A model generated the notes under the pieces. It searched no databases, had not been told where the DNA came from, and worked only from the letters and a program-made list of their open reading frames with translations. A DNA stretch of 64,000 nucleotides from Sesamum alatum (Eukaryota > Streptophyta > Magnoliopsida > Lamiales > Pedaliaceae), in contig JACGWO010000005.1 in the NCBI GenBank assembly GCA_034509735.1, forward strand, positions 29,666,479 to 29,730,478. Reading direction: 5' to 3'. Shown here piece by piece: positions 24,133 to 35,210 of this stretch (positions are counted from its first letter, which is position 1; every line of letters starts with the position of its first letter). A program made the translations under genes and the position numbers.

Positions 24133-27100
24133 ATGGTGATTTTGAAATCATCATATGGCATTTTGTCCCTTTTAGTTGGCCTACTTGCTTTCAAGGCAAC
24201 CATCGTCGACTCGTTCGACTATGGGGACGCCCTTGACAAGACTTTGTTGTTTTTCGAAGCCCAGAGGTCGGGGAAGCTGCCCGTTGGGCAACGTGTAAAA
24301 TGGCGCGGTAATTCAGGCCTAGGCGACGGGTATGCTCAAGGGGTAAGGCTGAGACCTGAAAAACGGTCGTATTTTAGGGTTTGTGAGTTTGTTTGTTTTG
24401 TGTTATTACAACTTGGTATGGTGCATGGCAGGTGAACTTGGTAGGAGGGTACTATGATGCCGGCGACCATGTAAAATTTGGGCTGCCGATGGCTTTCAGT
24501 GTGACAATGTTGTCATGGGCTGCTGTTGATTTTAGGGCAGAGTTGGTGAGATTGAACCAAATGGGACACACTTTGGAAGCAATCAAATGGGGGACTGATT
24601 ACTTCATCAAAGCACATCCTCAGCCATATGTTCTTTGGGGACAGGTTTACTTCTATTTTTCTTATGTTAAGATTTTCTCTCCTACTACTTAACCATTTTA
24701 CAAGACATTCTAGGTAAGGTCAAATGTTTGCTCAACAATTTCCTTTCACAATTGGTTGACATTAATATATATCTGTAATACTCTATCTTTGTCCCAATGA
24801 TAAAACTCTTATTTTTATTGGTTACCATTGGTCCGCGCAGCGGTTGTTTGCAGTTATTTTTGCTGAGGTCAAAACATTAGTCATAATTTTATGACAAATA
24901 TTTCGTTCATAGCTAAAATTATGTAAATGTAATAAGGTCAAAACTTAAATTTTTACATTGTTTTGTTTGATTGGAGGAAATAGTATTGATTTAGAGTGAT
25001 TTCAAGCCGTAATTATTTATAATATAGAAAATCATTATTTTTTTTTTCAGTGAACATATATGTTTGCATAACTTTATATGATTATTCTTGAAAATTGAAT
25101 TTTAAATTTGAGACGTCCCAAACACCAAATAACATCGATAAATTTGTGACATACAAAAGATATAATGTCTTGTTTTTGCGAGTTTAAGACTATTTATCAA
25201 CGAATCCCATGTTTAGGTCGGAGATGGAGTGTCGGATCATTATTGTTGGGAGCGGCCGGAGGACATGTCCACGCCACGGACGGCATACAAGCTAGACCCC
25301 GAGCATCCGGGATCGGACCTAGCCGGAGAAACGGCGGCCGCCCTAGCAGCAGCCTCTCTTGCTTTCAAGCCTTATGACTCAACCTACTCTAGTCTTCTGC
25401 TAGTGCATGCAAAACAGGTAACAATCTTCACATGAATAAAAAACATAAGTACTACAAACTTTTGAACTATTTTTTAGGTTACTTAAACCTACTAAAGAAA
25501 CTAAGTATAATTTCCATATAATTAACTAAAAATTATTGTTTCTGTCTTCAGATTTTCTCATTTGCAAATAGATTCAGGGGCTTCTATGATGATTCAATTT
25601 CATCAGCCAAACAATTCTACACATCATCTGGTTATTCTGTGAGTTTCTTTTCTCATTTTCCATCCCACTATGGTATTTTTTCTCACAAAATATCTATAAT
25701 TTTGGAAAATTCTTACCTAAATCAGGTTCGGCCGTCACAGAACAAGTGTGATATATTTGTCATGTGACTGATCACTTTTCCTGAACTGTACACCAATCAC
25801 ACGGCAAATGTATTGCAGTTGTCATATAATTGATTCACGTTCGGCAAAACCCCATTTTGGTTATAATTTCCCCTAATTTTGTCAATTTATTTTGTGCTAG
25901 GATGAACTGTTGTGGGCTGCTACATGGCTATACAAAGCAACAAATGATGAGTACTACTTGAAATATGCAGTGGACAACTGTGTCTCCTTAGGTGGAACTG
26001 GCTGGGCTGTCAAAGAATTCTCCTGGGACAACAAATATGCTGGAATTCAAATTCTCCTCACTAAGGTGCACTATATACATACTAATTCATCGAAATTCAA
26101 CGAAAAAATTTACATCGGTCCGGATACAAAGTACTAATCCGAGGTAAAACGTTAACCGTGCACGTCTAGGTTTTGCTGGATGGAGCCGGAGGAGCGTACA
26201 CGTCCACATTACAACAGTATCAGGCCAAAGCCGATTACTTTACATGCGCTTGCCTGCAGAAGAACGATGGCTACAACGTGCCAATGACTCCCGGTATAGT
26301 ATAAGCTGCTCGACGTTTTCTAGTCGTCTGCTGCATTTTCAAGTACCGAATGTGTGTACTTATTATTGAAGATTTTCGACAGGGGGGCTTCTGTATATAC
26401 GCGAGTGGAACAATATGCAGTACCCTGCCTCTGCTGCATTTCTCCTTGCTGTCTACTCTGATTATCTTGCTAAGGCCAAAGGTGTGGTCAAGTGTCCTGA
26501 TGGCCAGCTCCAACCTCTGGATCTCCTCAACTTTGCAAAATCACAGGCTGATTACATTCTTGGCAAGAATCCCAAGTCCTTGAGCTATTTAGTCGGCTAC
26601 GGCCAGAACTATCCGGTCCATGTTCATCACAGGGGAGCTTCTATCACCTCTGTTTCTATTCTCAAGACCGCCGTTGGATGTGTGGAAGGATTTGAGATGT
26701 GGTACAAACGCCCCGAGGCCAATCCCAACGTTATACATGGTGCCCTGGTTGGAGGGCCAAATGCCAACGACGAATTCTCAGACGACAGGTCTAACTACGA
26801 ACAAACTGAGCCGACGTTGTCTGGCACTGCCCCTCTTGTAGGACTTTTCTCCAGACTGCACAGCCTGCCTGGAAATTCTGCAGGTGAAATGACTTTCTGA
26901 TGCCTTCTTAGGCAAACTCTCTTTAAATTCCACGCAGACGTGATCAATTCATGTATAGTTTTGGTCAATGTGTGATTGGTCGCTCGACTTGAATTTTCAG
27001 GTCCATATACGCCAAAGCCTTCCGATCCTTACCACAAACCACAAGGTTCATATCCCCAGCCCACAACTCCTAACCCCAAACCAGGTATGGAGCCTTAAAC

Positions 27101-27609
27101 ATAAGACAGTCTATGATATTTTTACATATCATCAAAAACTTATTAATTTTGAAACATTATAATGTAAATATGGCTATAAAGACTACAACATTATAATAAT
27201 AAACTCATAATATCGAAACACAAACATTCATAAAAATAACTTGTTGCAAGAAACAACCTTAAATTAGTACCATAATTCATTGATCATACTCATAACAACT
27301 ATACACTCATTTCTTGCAGCCGTCCCAGTCGAATTCCTTCACTCGATCACCAACTCATGGACCGTCGCCAACGAGACCTACTACCGTCACAAGGTGATAA
27401 TCAAGAACACATCAGAGAAGCCCATCAAAGAGCTGAAGCTCTACTTTGAGAGCCTGACAGGTTCACTCTGGGGCCTCACTCCAACACAGGACAAGAACAC
27501 CTATGTTCTTCCTGAATGGATAAAGGTGTTTGAACCTGGCTCTGAGTGTACTTTTGTGTATATTCAAGGTGGTGTCCAAGCCAAGATTTCAGTTCAAAGT
27601 TACCATTAA
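24133..27609 (+). CDS. GH9C: Endo-beta-1,4-glucanase, class C GH9 with CBM49
   Basis: Secreted cellulase predicted to hydrolyse beta-1,4-glucan in the cell wall. Nine exons: 24133-24342, 24432-24644, 25217-25417, 25552-25638, 25901-26065, 26170-26293, 26383-26883, 27001-27084, 27320-27609. All join in frame, giving 624 aa, the usual size of the class. A signal peptide ([20 protein letters not shown]) precedes the GH9 domain, which opens [20 protein letters not shown]. Catalytic and signature motifs are [14 protein letters not shown] (Asp bases), the HHRGAS segment after [10 protein letters not shown], and [12 protein letters not shown] with the acid Glu. A Pro/Thr linker (exon 8) leads to the C-terminal CBM49, about 95 aa starting [13 protein letters not shown]. 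The closest known type is the tomato Cel8 and Arabidopsis GH9C group. A LINE is inserted about 300 bp past the stop codon. Confidence 0.96.
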
Positions 27610-28448
27610 CATGGGAGAGAGCTTGAGATTTTAATACTAGGGTTTTGATGATGACTGAAAAAAATATATTTTCCAACCCATGAATTTTTTCTTTGAGATT
27701 TTTTTTTCTGTTTTTTTCTTGTTGTCTTAACTGAAAAATGGATCATAGTACTGTTTGATGATTGTAATGTTGTATGTAGCTGCAATGAAATATTTGGAGC
27801 TATATATAGGTCATTTTTATGTAATTATCAAACTGAATTCATGTCATATATATATATTATATATACACTTATACTTAATGGTTGAGAAACCCCAGCAAAA
27901 TATTTGTTTGAGTTGTATTTTTTTTTTTTTTTTTTTTTGAAAACAAAGTAATATTAATAATATTAAGCAAGGGTAAGAGTCTTCGTAAAGAAATTGTTCA
28001 GCAACCTAGCTGATACAACAAACATATCCTCTCTCAACATATCAGCTACAAAAGGTGGGACTACATCAGAAAACCATCAACCAATTTAGTAGCACCAAGG
28101 TGCGCCAAAAGGTCCGGAATTCAGTTGCTTTCTCAGTAGCATAAGCTCAACTTCACTGAAGCGAATTTAGTCAAGATCTTCCAACACTCTTGCAGAAGGT
28201 TCACCAGGATTTAGGACGGATGAGCTTGCTTTCTGTTAAAACACAAAAAAGCAAATACGGAATCGGTTTCTATAATAAGGTTGTGAATCTCCGGTGCAGA
28301 TGCAACTTGCAGGCCCATCCAAATTGCCCAAATCTTTGTTATATTTTTCGTGCCAAGTCCAATGTTCTTAGCAAAGCTGCAAATGTCGTTTCCATCCGAG
28401 TCCCTAATGACTCCTACTATTCCAACATACCCCGGGTTTCCTTTGGAC

Positions 28449-29246
28449 TCAAGGTATACAGTGGGTCGGGCCAGTCCAGGCCCGGCACGAACCAGCCCAG
28501 GACCAACCCATTATTATTTATAATCGGTCTTAAGGTGGTCTTGGGCCTTTAAATGGGCCCCAATTGGGTTCATTTTTAAACCCAGCCCCAGCCCATGAAC
28601 CAGCCCGTTTGATGCCCGGCCCAGGACCAACCCAGGACCGATTGGTCTTATTTAATAAATTTGAGGTTTTATTTTGAACAATTACTTACATTTATGGTTG
28701 TCTTACGAATAGATAAATAGTAAATTAAATCTAACAAAAAATTATAATAAACTTATAACTGGAAAAAAAATAAGTGAAAATGACGAAGAACTTAAATAAA
28801 AAATTGACTAAGAAATTCACAATGAGAAATTTAAATAATAACAAGAAAAACAATATTTAAAATAAACTTTGAAAAGAATAAGGTGTATTAATGAATTAAT
28901 GTACGAAAAATATAGTAAAACAATAAAAATAGAAGTTTGAAAGTTTAAAAAACCTAGTAATATCAACTTAAAAGAATGAAATAAAAATTATCATGAATTA
29001 TTAAAAAAAATAATTCACCCAATTGGGCTGGACCACTAACCCAGCCCGATAGGCCCGACCCAAGCCCGGACCAGGACCAAGTGGTCCTGGGTCACTGGGC
29101 TGGGCTGGTCCCAAGTATTGGTAGTTGGGACCGGCCCAGGACCAGCCTAGTCCCAAGCAGGCTTGGGCCAAACCAACCCATTTCTTTTATTGGGTTAATG
29201 CGGTCCTGGGTTGGGTTGGCCCAATTCGACCCACTGTGCATCTTGA
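28449..29246. mobile_element. hAT-type MITE (798 bp) inside the minus-strand LINE
   Basis: The termini TCAAGGTATACAGTGGGTCG and CGACCCACTGTGCATCTTGA are imperfect inverted repeats. The flanking duplication is CTTTGGAC (28441-28448 and 29247-29254), 8 bp as for hAT. Both subterminal zones are unusually rich in GGCCCAGGACCA-like phrases in both orientations, while the centre is AT-rich and non-coding. Confidence 0.8.
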
Positions 29247-29766
29247 CTTTGGACGAACCATCTATATAGTTTAAAACCAATTTGGCGGGGGAGGAACCCA
29301 CTTAATGCCAAACAGAGTTTTTTGTTGCACATACTTTTGGTTACTCTTATTGATAGCATAGTCAGCGATAGTATATTTATGTAAGTGAAGCAAATTAATA
29401 GGTTATTAGAAAAAAGAGCTTCATTCCTTTACTTCCATATGTTCCAGAGATAGTGGATTAACATAAGCTAAGAGTAGGGAGTATGCTTAAGGTTATAAAG
29501 CATCAATTATGAGTGTCCCAAATAGCCTTCCAAGGTAACAGAGGTCCTATCGATTGCATACAATTAGAAAGGAAGGGGATCCCTTGTAATAGGGATCATA
29601 GGGCCATCGATTTTTGGACGGAGACCTTCAATGTCTCCACCGTCCATATGGTAAAGTATTTTCCTTATAAGCATATCCATACACAAAATAAAAAGACATG
29701 GTGATAATGGATACCCTTGTCTAATACCCCTGGTAGGAGACTATTCAGGCGAAATATTACCATTGA

Positions 29767-30224
29767 GGGGAAATAGCATTTTTCGTCCCATAACTTAAGA
29801 TCTTTCCACTTTTGGTCCCATTGAATACGGGATTCTCACTTTTGGTCCTGTAACTTTCCAAAAATAGCACTTTTGACCCCATGACACTTTTCATTAGATA
29901 TTTAACGGAAAGTGCCACGTGGTCGTTAAGTGCATGGGACCAAAAGTGTTACTTTTTGAAAGTTATGGGACCAAAAGTGAAAATTTCATAACATAAGGGA
30001 CCAAAAGTGAGAATCTCATAACATATGGGACCAAAAGTGTAAAGGCTCCAATGGCCACGTGCTAAACACGTGGTGTTTTCCGTTAAAAAAATTTAACGAA
30101 AAGGTGGCATGGGACCAAAAATGCTACTTTTTAGAAGTTATGGGACCAAAAGTGAGAATCCCGTAATCAATTGGATCAAAAGTGGGAAAGCCCTAAGTTA
30201 CAGGACGAAAAGTGTTATATCCCC
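29767..30224. mobile_element. MITE of the GGACCAAAAGTG family (458 bp) inside the LINE
   Basis: The ends are GGGGAAATAGCATTTTTCGTCC and GGACGAAAAGTGTTATATCCCC-like, inverted. The flanking duplication is TTACCATTGA (29757-29766 and 30225-30234), 9-10 bp. The interior repeats GGGACCAAAAGTG many times and contains two CACGTGG-type palindromes. It splits the RT domain of the LINE. Confidence 0.8.
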
Positions 30225-30913
30225 TTACCATTGATATTTTAAGTAAAAGAGATTGAAGTAACACAAGTCATGATTTTATCTATAAAGTTGGAGGGGAAAT
30301 TAAATTTCTGCAAAGTAGCTCTAATAAAAGGCCATTTTAATTTGTCATATGTTTTTTCCAAATCAAATTTAATAGCCATAAAGCATTGCTTGCACTTTTT
30401 TTTTTTAATTTCATAGTATGTAATAATTCATGAACCATAATAGTGTTATCCCCAGTTGGTCTCCTAGGAACAAAAGCATTTTGATAATGGGAAATAATGT
30501 TAGGAAGAATTCCTCTAATTCTAATAACGAGAATATTTGCAATAATCTTATAGGAAACATTTCACATATTAATTAGTCTGAAATGTTGCATACACTGAGG
30601 GTTGGGTTTCTTAGGATTAGAATAATTCTAGTATATTTAATATCTTTCCCCAAATTACCAGAAGTAAAGAATTCTTCAACAATAGGTATAATGCTATTTA
30701 TTATGGAGTTCCAATATTTTTGGTAGAATAAACTGTTTAGACCATTAGGACTTGGGGCTTTTGTAATAGTTTGAGTTGTATTTTTATTGTTTATATGTCA
30801 AGAATTCAAGAACAGCATGGCTTTTATTTTATTGCGTCTCGTGTTTCATTTAATATATGTACGTATACACCATGATTTGTATAAAATTTACATCATTTAT
30901 ATATTAAATATTA

Positions 30914-31344
30914 GGGTGAATTACAATTACCTCCCCTGAGGTTTAGTATAATTACGGATATTCCCTCATTTTTTCAAAAATTACAAATACCCTTCTAGGT
31001 TTGTAGCCGTCTGACAAATAAATCATTCTCATCCATTTTTATGGGTGAACTAGCCAAAATGTTGCAAATTGAATTATTTTTTATGATTTTTAAAATTTTC
31101 TAAATTTTTTTGGACTAAAATGTGTATGGAAAGGTTTCTTACGTTTTTTATACAGATGAGCAATAATGTATTTGTCTCGGTCGATTTTTCTGCAATTTAA
31201 AAAAGAAAGATAATAATGGCAAAATGGACAATTCCAGGCCTCTGGTTAAAATTACAAACCTCATGGGGGTATTTGTAATTTTTGAAAAAGCGATGGAGTA
31301 TTCGTATTATACCGAACTTTAGGCAAGGTCATTGTAATTCGCCC
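30914..31344. mobile_element. MULE-type MITE, GGGTGAATTACA variant (431 bp)
   Basis: The ends GGGTGAATTACAATTACC and GTAATTCGCCC are inverted. The target duplication is TAAATATTA (30905-30913 and 31345-31353). The arms share CCTCAGGGG/CCCCTGAGG-type phrases with the copies at 33645 and 45355. Non-coding. Confidence 0.85.
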
Positions 31345-31358
31345 TAAATATTATATCA

Positions 31359-31659
31359 CTAGCCGTCGTGCCACGCCATTCCTACGTGCATATAATAAAT
31401 AATTTCTTACACTTTAAAATATATTATAAATAAGAATAAAATATATAAACTAATACCTCGCATTAAAAAAAAAAAAGAAGGAACGAAAGAAAAAACTAAT
31501 GTATCAATTAATATAAAATTTAGAAAGTTGAATAAAGTAGTTATCATATTAGTTGAGGGTTATTTTTGACATTACAAAAAAGTGGTATGGCGGTGTCACA
31601 AACCGCCATTTGTGAGTAAAAAGGGGATTTCCTTTATATAATAGTACAGATAGTATAGA
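31359..31659 (-). mobile_element. Non-autonomous Helitron (301 bp, minus orientation)
   Basis: On the minus strand it starts TCTATACTATCTGTACTATT and ends with CTAG. The GC-rich palindromic 3' end (GCACGTAGGAATGGCGTGGC, minus strand) precedes CTAG. Flanking bases are A before TC and T after CTAG. It is related to the elements at 186-420 and 33625-34300. Confidence 0.65.
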
Positions 31660-31971
31660 TGAGACGTAATATAAATTTGCAATAGAAAATCTAAACCGAT
31701 TCAAGGACGAGAGCTACCAAATGAGAAGAGATTAGAAAATTTTCAAATTTATATATTTCAAGAAAAATCAAACAATAAAATTGCTCGACATTTAAAAAAT
31801 GAAATAAAAACGATATTCGCACTGATGAAACAAAAGCTACATTATTTATTAATGAATTTAGGTTGTTTATTTAACTATATATTTTCAATTAGGGGGATGA
31901 AATTGAGCAAAAATCTTCACTTTGGAAAGTATTGTATTGAAATTATTAATTGCATCTCATATATACTGTAA

Positions 31972-32263
31972 CTAGTAATGTGTCACATTCTATATATGTG
32001 TATAAATTTTAAAAAATGTTTTGAATAAAATATATTAATAAATTATATTATTTATTTTTTGTAGAGTGAAAAGTTACCTAATATATATTTATAAGATAAT
32101 ATATATAAGATAAGAATGCATGAGAAAGAAAAAACTACTGAAAGGTAGTTATGGAATGAGTGAAGAAATTAAAAATAATCAATTAATTTAATTTTTTTCA
32201 AAAAATGGTAGACCAATTAATTTGGACACCAAATTAACCCTCTCCAATTATATATAGTATAGA
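31972..32263 (-). mobile_element. Possible Helitron (292 bp, minus orientation)
   Basis: On the minus strand it starts TCTATACTATATATAATTGG and ends CTAG, with A and T as flanking host bases. The 3' hairpin is weak, so confidence is lower than for the neighbouring copies. Confidence 0.45.
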
Positions 32264-32334
32264 TAGATAATTACATATATATTTCTTGTTGAAAATTGGG
32301 GAAGTGAAGAAATTTGGTGGGGTACGTATATACT

Positions 32335-32659
32335 CACTATAAAAAAAAAAAAAAAAAATTGGTACGCTATAAATAACTATGGGTCAAAAATCGTGGTAAA
32401 TCAAATACTATTGATCACAATCGAATAAAATCAATGCAAAAACTTAAATTTTTACCATGATTAATCGTATTTGCCATAGTTTTAATTTAGCCATAGTGAA
32501 AACATTTGTCATGATTTTAACTATGGCTAATATTTTAGCCACACTTGCAGAAACAACGGCTAATAGCTGTTGTAAAGCCATAATTAATTGATATTTGCTA
32601 CAATTTATTTTTTTTATTATAATAATCAATCATAGCAAAAAATTATATTTTTTCTAGTG
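32335..32659. mobile_element. CACTA-type MITE (325 bp)
   Basis: It begins CACTATAAAAAA and ends TTTTTTCTAGTG, the CACTA...TAGTG termini of En/Spm-like elements. Internal repeats of CCATAGT/ACTATGG and ACCATGATT occur in both orientations. The 3-bp flanks ACT and ACA match only partly. No ORF. Confidence 0.6.
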
Positions 32660-32962
32660 ACATCATCTATGTGGATTTCTTGCATTATTAAAAAGTAGAG
32701 ATTCTAGGACAATCAAGAGATGTTCAAACACCCTCGACCCCTCCAAAAAGAAAAATTAAAACATCCAAATACTCATAATAAATTAGTGAAGTCAACAAAT
32801 TTTAGCTTAGAATATATATACATGTCATGATAGTTTTTAAAATGCTTTGTGCAGCCTCAAATGTTTGTATGGAATCTAATTAAGATATAATATATATATA
32901 TATATATATAAAGCCTTTTGGCTTCATGAACATAATATTTATGTATGTGAACATTTATTTTT

Positions 32963-33308
32963 GAAAAATTATATTTTTGGTCCTATAAGTAGAGGTTGTT
33001 AGCATTTTAGTCCTTTTTTTTAATGAATTTAGCCCTAAAATCTCACATTTGGTTCTGTTTTGCTACATTTAGTCCTGTGTTAACAATTTTGGTTCTGTTA
33101 TAGTAATAGGACCAAAAATGAGATCCATTTCAGTGTAAAGACGACTAAAATTGTCAACGTAGAATTAAATTTGCCAAAAAAAAAGGACCAAATATGTGAT
33201 ATTTAGGGCTAAATTCATCGAAAAATAGATTACATGTGTAAATGGAGTAAGTTAAAGGACCAAAAATGTTAAGGACCCATAATTACAGGACAAAAAATAT
33301 AATCTTAC
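32963..33308. mobile_element. MITE of the GGTCCTATAA family
   Basis: The left arm ATATTTTTGGTCCTATAA is mirrored by GGACAAAAAATATAAT at the right. Flanks CATTTATTTTT (32952-32962 and 33309-33319) form a probable target duplication. AT-rich and non-coding. Confidence 0.6.
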
Positions 33309-33624
33309 CATTTATTTTTATTCATGACTATTTATCTCATTTAATTTGATAAACCAAGTGCCAGGATTTTGCTAATAGTAATAAATTGGCAAAAGAAAAT
33401 ATAATTGAAAACTGAGCATAAAGGAGGAAGAAAAAGAAAAACGAATTTTTGTTAATGATTCTTGATAATGTAGTTTTTGTTTAAATATAATAAAATAAAT
33501 AAATAAATATTTTAATTTATTTTATCTTTTTATATATATTTGATTTATTAATAATGTGCCATTAATTTATGTCTTCTAACCTTACTTATATAGAGGCTTA
33601 TAGCCCATGATTAATATCAAAAGA

Positions 33625-34300
33625 TCTATTTCATAGTAATATTAGGATAAATTACATCTACTTTCCCTGATGGTTTGACATAATTACAAATACTCCTTGT
33701 TATTTGAAAAACTATAAATACCCTCCAAAAGTTTGTAATTTTCAACCAGAGGTCCAAAATTGACCATTTTGCCCTTGATTTTTTTGTTAAATTATAGAAA
33801 AATCAGTCGAGACAAATTGCATTATTAACTTCTCTGTGTCAAAAAATTTAAGAACCTTTCCCTGCGTATTGTAGTCCAAAAAATTTCAAAAAAATTTAAA
33901 AATTAAATAAAATGCATAAGGGCATTTTGGTCCATTCACCCATAAAAGGGTTGAAAATGGGTTATTTGTTAGACAGTTACAAACCTCAGGGGGGTATTTA
34001 TAATTTTTCAAAACAAGGGGGTGTTTGTAATTATGTCAAACCTCAGGGGAGGTGGTTTTAATTTACCCTTAATATTATTATATAAAGTGGCGATTTTGAC
34101 ATGGCTACATCAATTTTTTGTGATCCAAAAAATACCCTTCAATAAATACGATAATTAATTTATTTAACTTCTCAAGTTTTATATTAACATAATTGACCAA
34201 TTAATATATTTTATATATTTCAATCTTATTGATAATATATTTTAAAGCGTAAATGTTTGTTCATTATATGCACGCAAAGACGGGGTGCCACAACCGCTAG
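33625..34300 (+). mobile_element. Helitron split by a nested MITE
   Basis: It starts TCTATTTCATAG after an A and ends CCGCTAG before a T. The 3' hairpin-like end is GCACGCAAAGACGGGGTGCC. With the MITE (33645-34068) and one copy of its target duplication removed, the 5' end reads through to TTATATAAAG, as in the Helitron at 186-420. Non-autonomous, about 240 bp without the insert. Confidence 0.65.
33645..34068. mobile_element. MULE-type MITE, GGATAAATTACA variant (424 bp), nested in a Helitron
   Basis: The ends GGATAAATTACATC and TAATTTACCC are inverted. The target duplication is GTAATATTA/TTAATATTA (33636-33644 and 34069-34077), 8 of 9 bases equal. The arms contain GGTTTGACATAATTAC and its inverse. 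Confidence 0.8.
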
Positions 34301-34554
34301 TATTATATATTCGGCTCGATCTCTAAAATAGTCCATAAATTAATAATAACAAATTAGCAGCCTAATGCAAAATAAAATACTTTTGATTAGTCTAATTCCA
34401 TAGAATAATATGAACTTTAATGAATTTGTCATACTAATAATATAATAAAGTAAAGAAAAAAAAGAGTATATTGGAAAAATACAACAAAAGAGAACTTTTT
34501 TATAAAAAAACTAATAAATCAAATATTTTTAATTTATAATCAAAATTCATATAT

Positions 34555-34933
34555 GACAAAATTATATTTTTGGCCTTATAATTATAGACTGTTGGCATTT
34601 TTGGTCCTATAACTTATTCTATTTACATATTTAGTTCTCTATGGACAAATTTAGTATTGAAGATCTGAAACTTGATCCTTTTGACAAATTTAATCATGTA
34701 TTGACAATTTTGGTCTTTTCTTACTTTGGTAGATCTCATTTTTAGTTCTGTAACTATATGTCGATAGGACCAAATTTGTCAATACGGGACTAAATTTATC
34801 AAAAAAAGATCAAATTTAATATGTGTTAGACTAAATTTAAAAAAAAAAGAGACTAAATATATAATAGAGTAAGTTACAAAATTAAAAGTATTACCGAGCT
34901 AAAGTTACGGGGCCAAAAATATAATTTTGACTT
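34555..34933. mobile_element. Diverged MITE, GGTCCTATAA family
   Basis: The left end CAAAATTATATTTTTGGCC is inverted at the right as GGCCAAAAATATAATTTTG. The flanks match only partly, so the target duplication has decayed. It lies immediately upstream of the NAGLU gene promoter region. Confidence 0.6.
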
Positions 34934-35017
34934 TATACGTACATATATTATACCAGAATACCCGCCACCAAGCTCCGTAGGTAGTTGATGGTCGGATGCA
35001 GATGCACTAACAACCGT

Positions 35018-35019
<2 letters not shown>

Positions 35020-35055
<36 letters not shown>
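35020..35055. repeat. (CT)n microsatellite in the NAGLU promoter/leader
   Basis: About 18 CT units. They lie about 155 bases before the NAGLU start codon, possibly within or just upstream of the 5' leader. A TATA-like ACATATATAC is at about 35150. Confidence 0.85.
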
Positions 35056-35058
<3 letters not shown>

Positions 35059-35210
35059 GCCGGCAAATTTGTCTTCATTCCCATTCTACCTCCACACACA
35101 CACTACACACACTAAAATATGCCAAATTTCTCCGTTTACACAACCACTACATATATACAAACCCCTCTGACTCGCCATGTACTGATTCTGGTTGCTTTCA
35201 TACTCCAGCA

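Larger units (their letters stand above)
27923..30769 (-). mobile_element. 5'-truncated LINE (minus strand) with 16-bp target duplication
   Basis: The T run at 27919-27939 is the poly(A) tail in minus orientation. The 16-bp direct repeat TTTGAGTTGTATTTTT flanks it (27907-27922 and 30770-30785). On the minus strand from 30765 downward the relic shows reverse-transcriptase phrases: a PNGLNSLFYQKYW-like start, then after the MITE GIRQGYPLSPCLFILCMDML (nt about 29740-29680). The ORF2 C-terminus (WFSDVVPPFVA) lies near 28070. The endonuclease and the first part of RT are missing. Two later MITEs (28449-29246 and 29767-30224) are nested in it. Confidence 0.85.

Noticed and set aside
34985..35170. 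61-aa ORF spanning the CT repeat before NAGLU
   Set aside because: It is low-complexity sequence created by the microsatellite in the promoter or leader.
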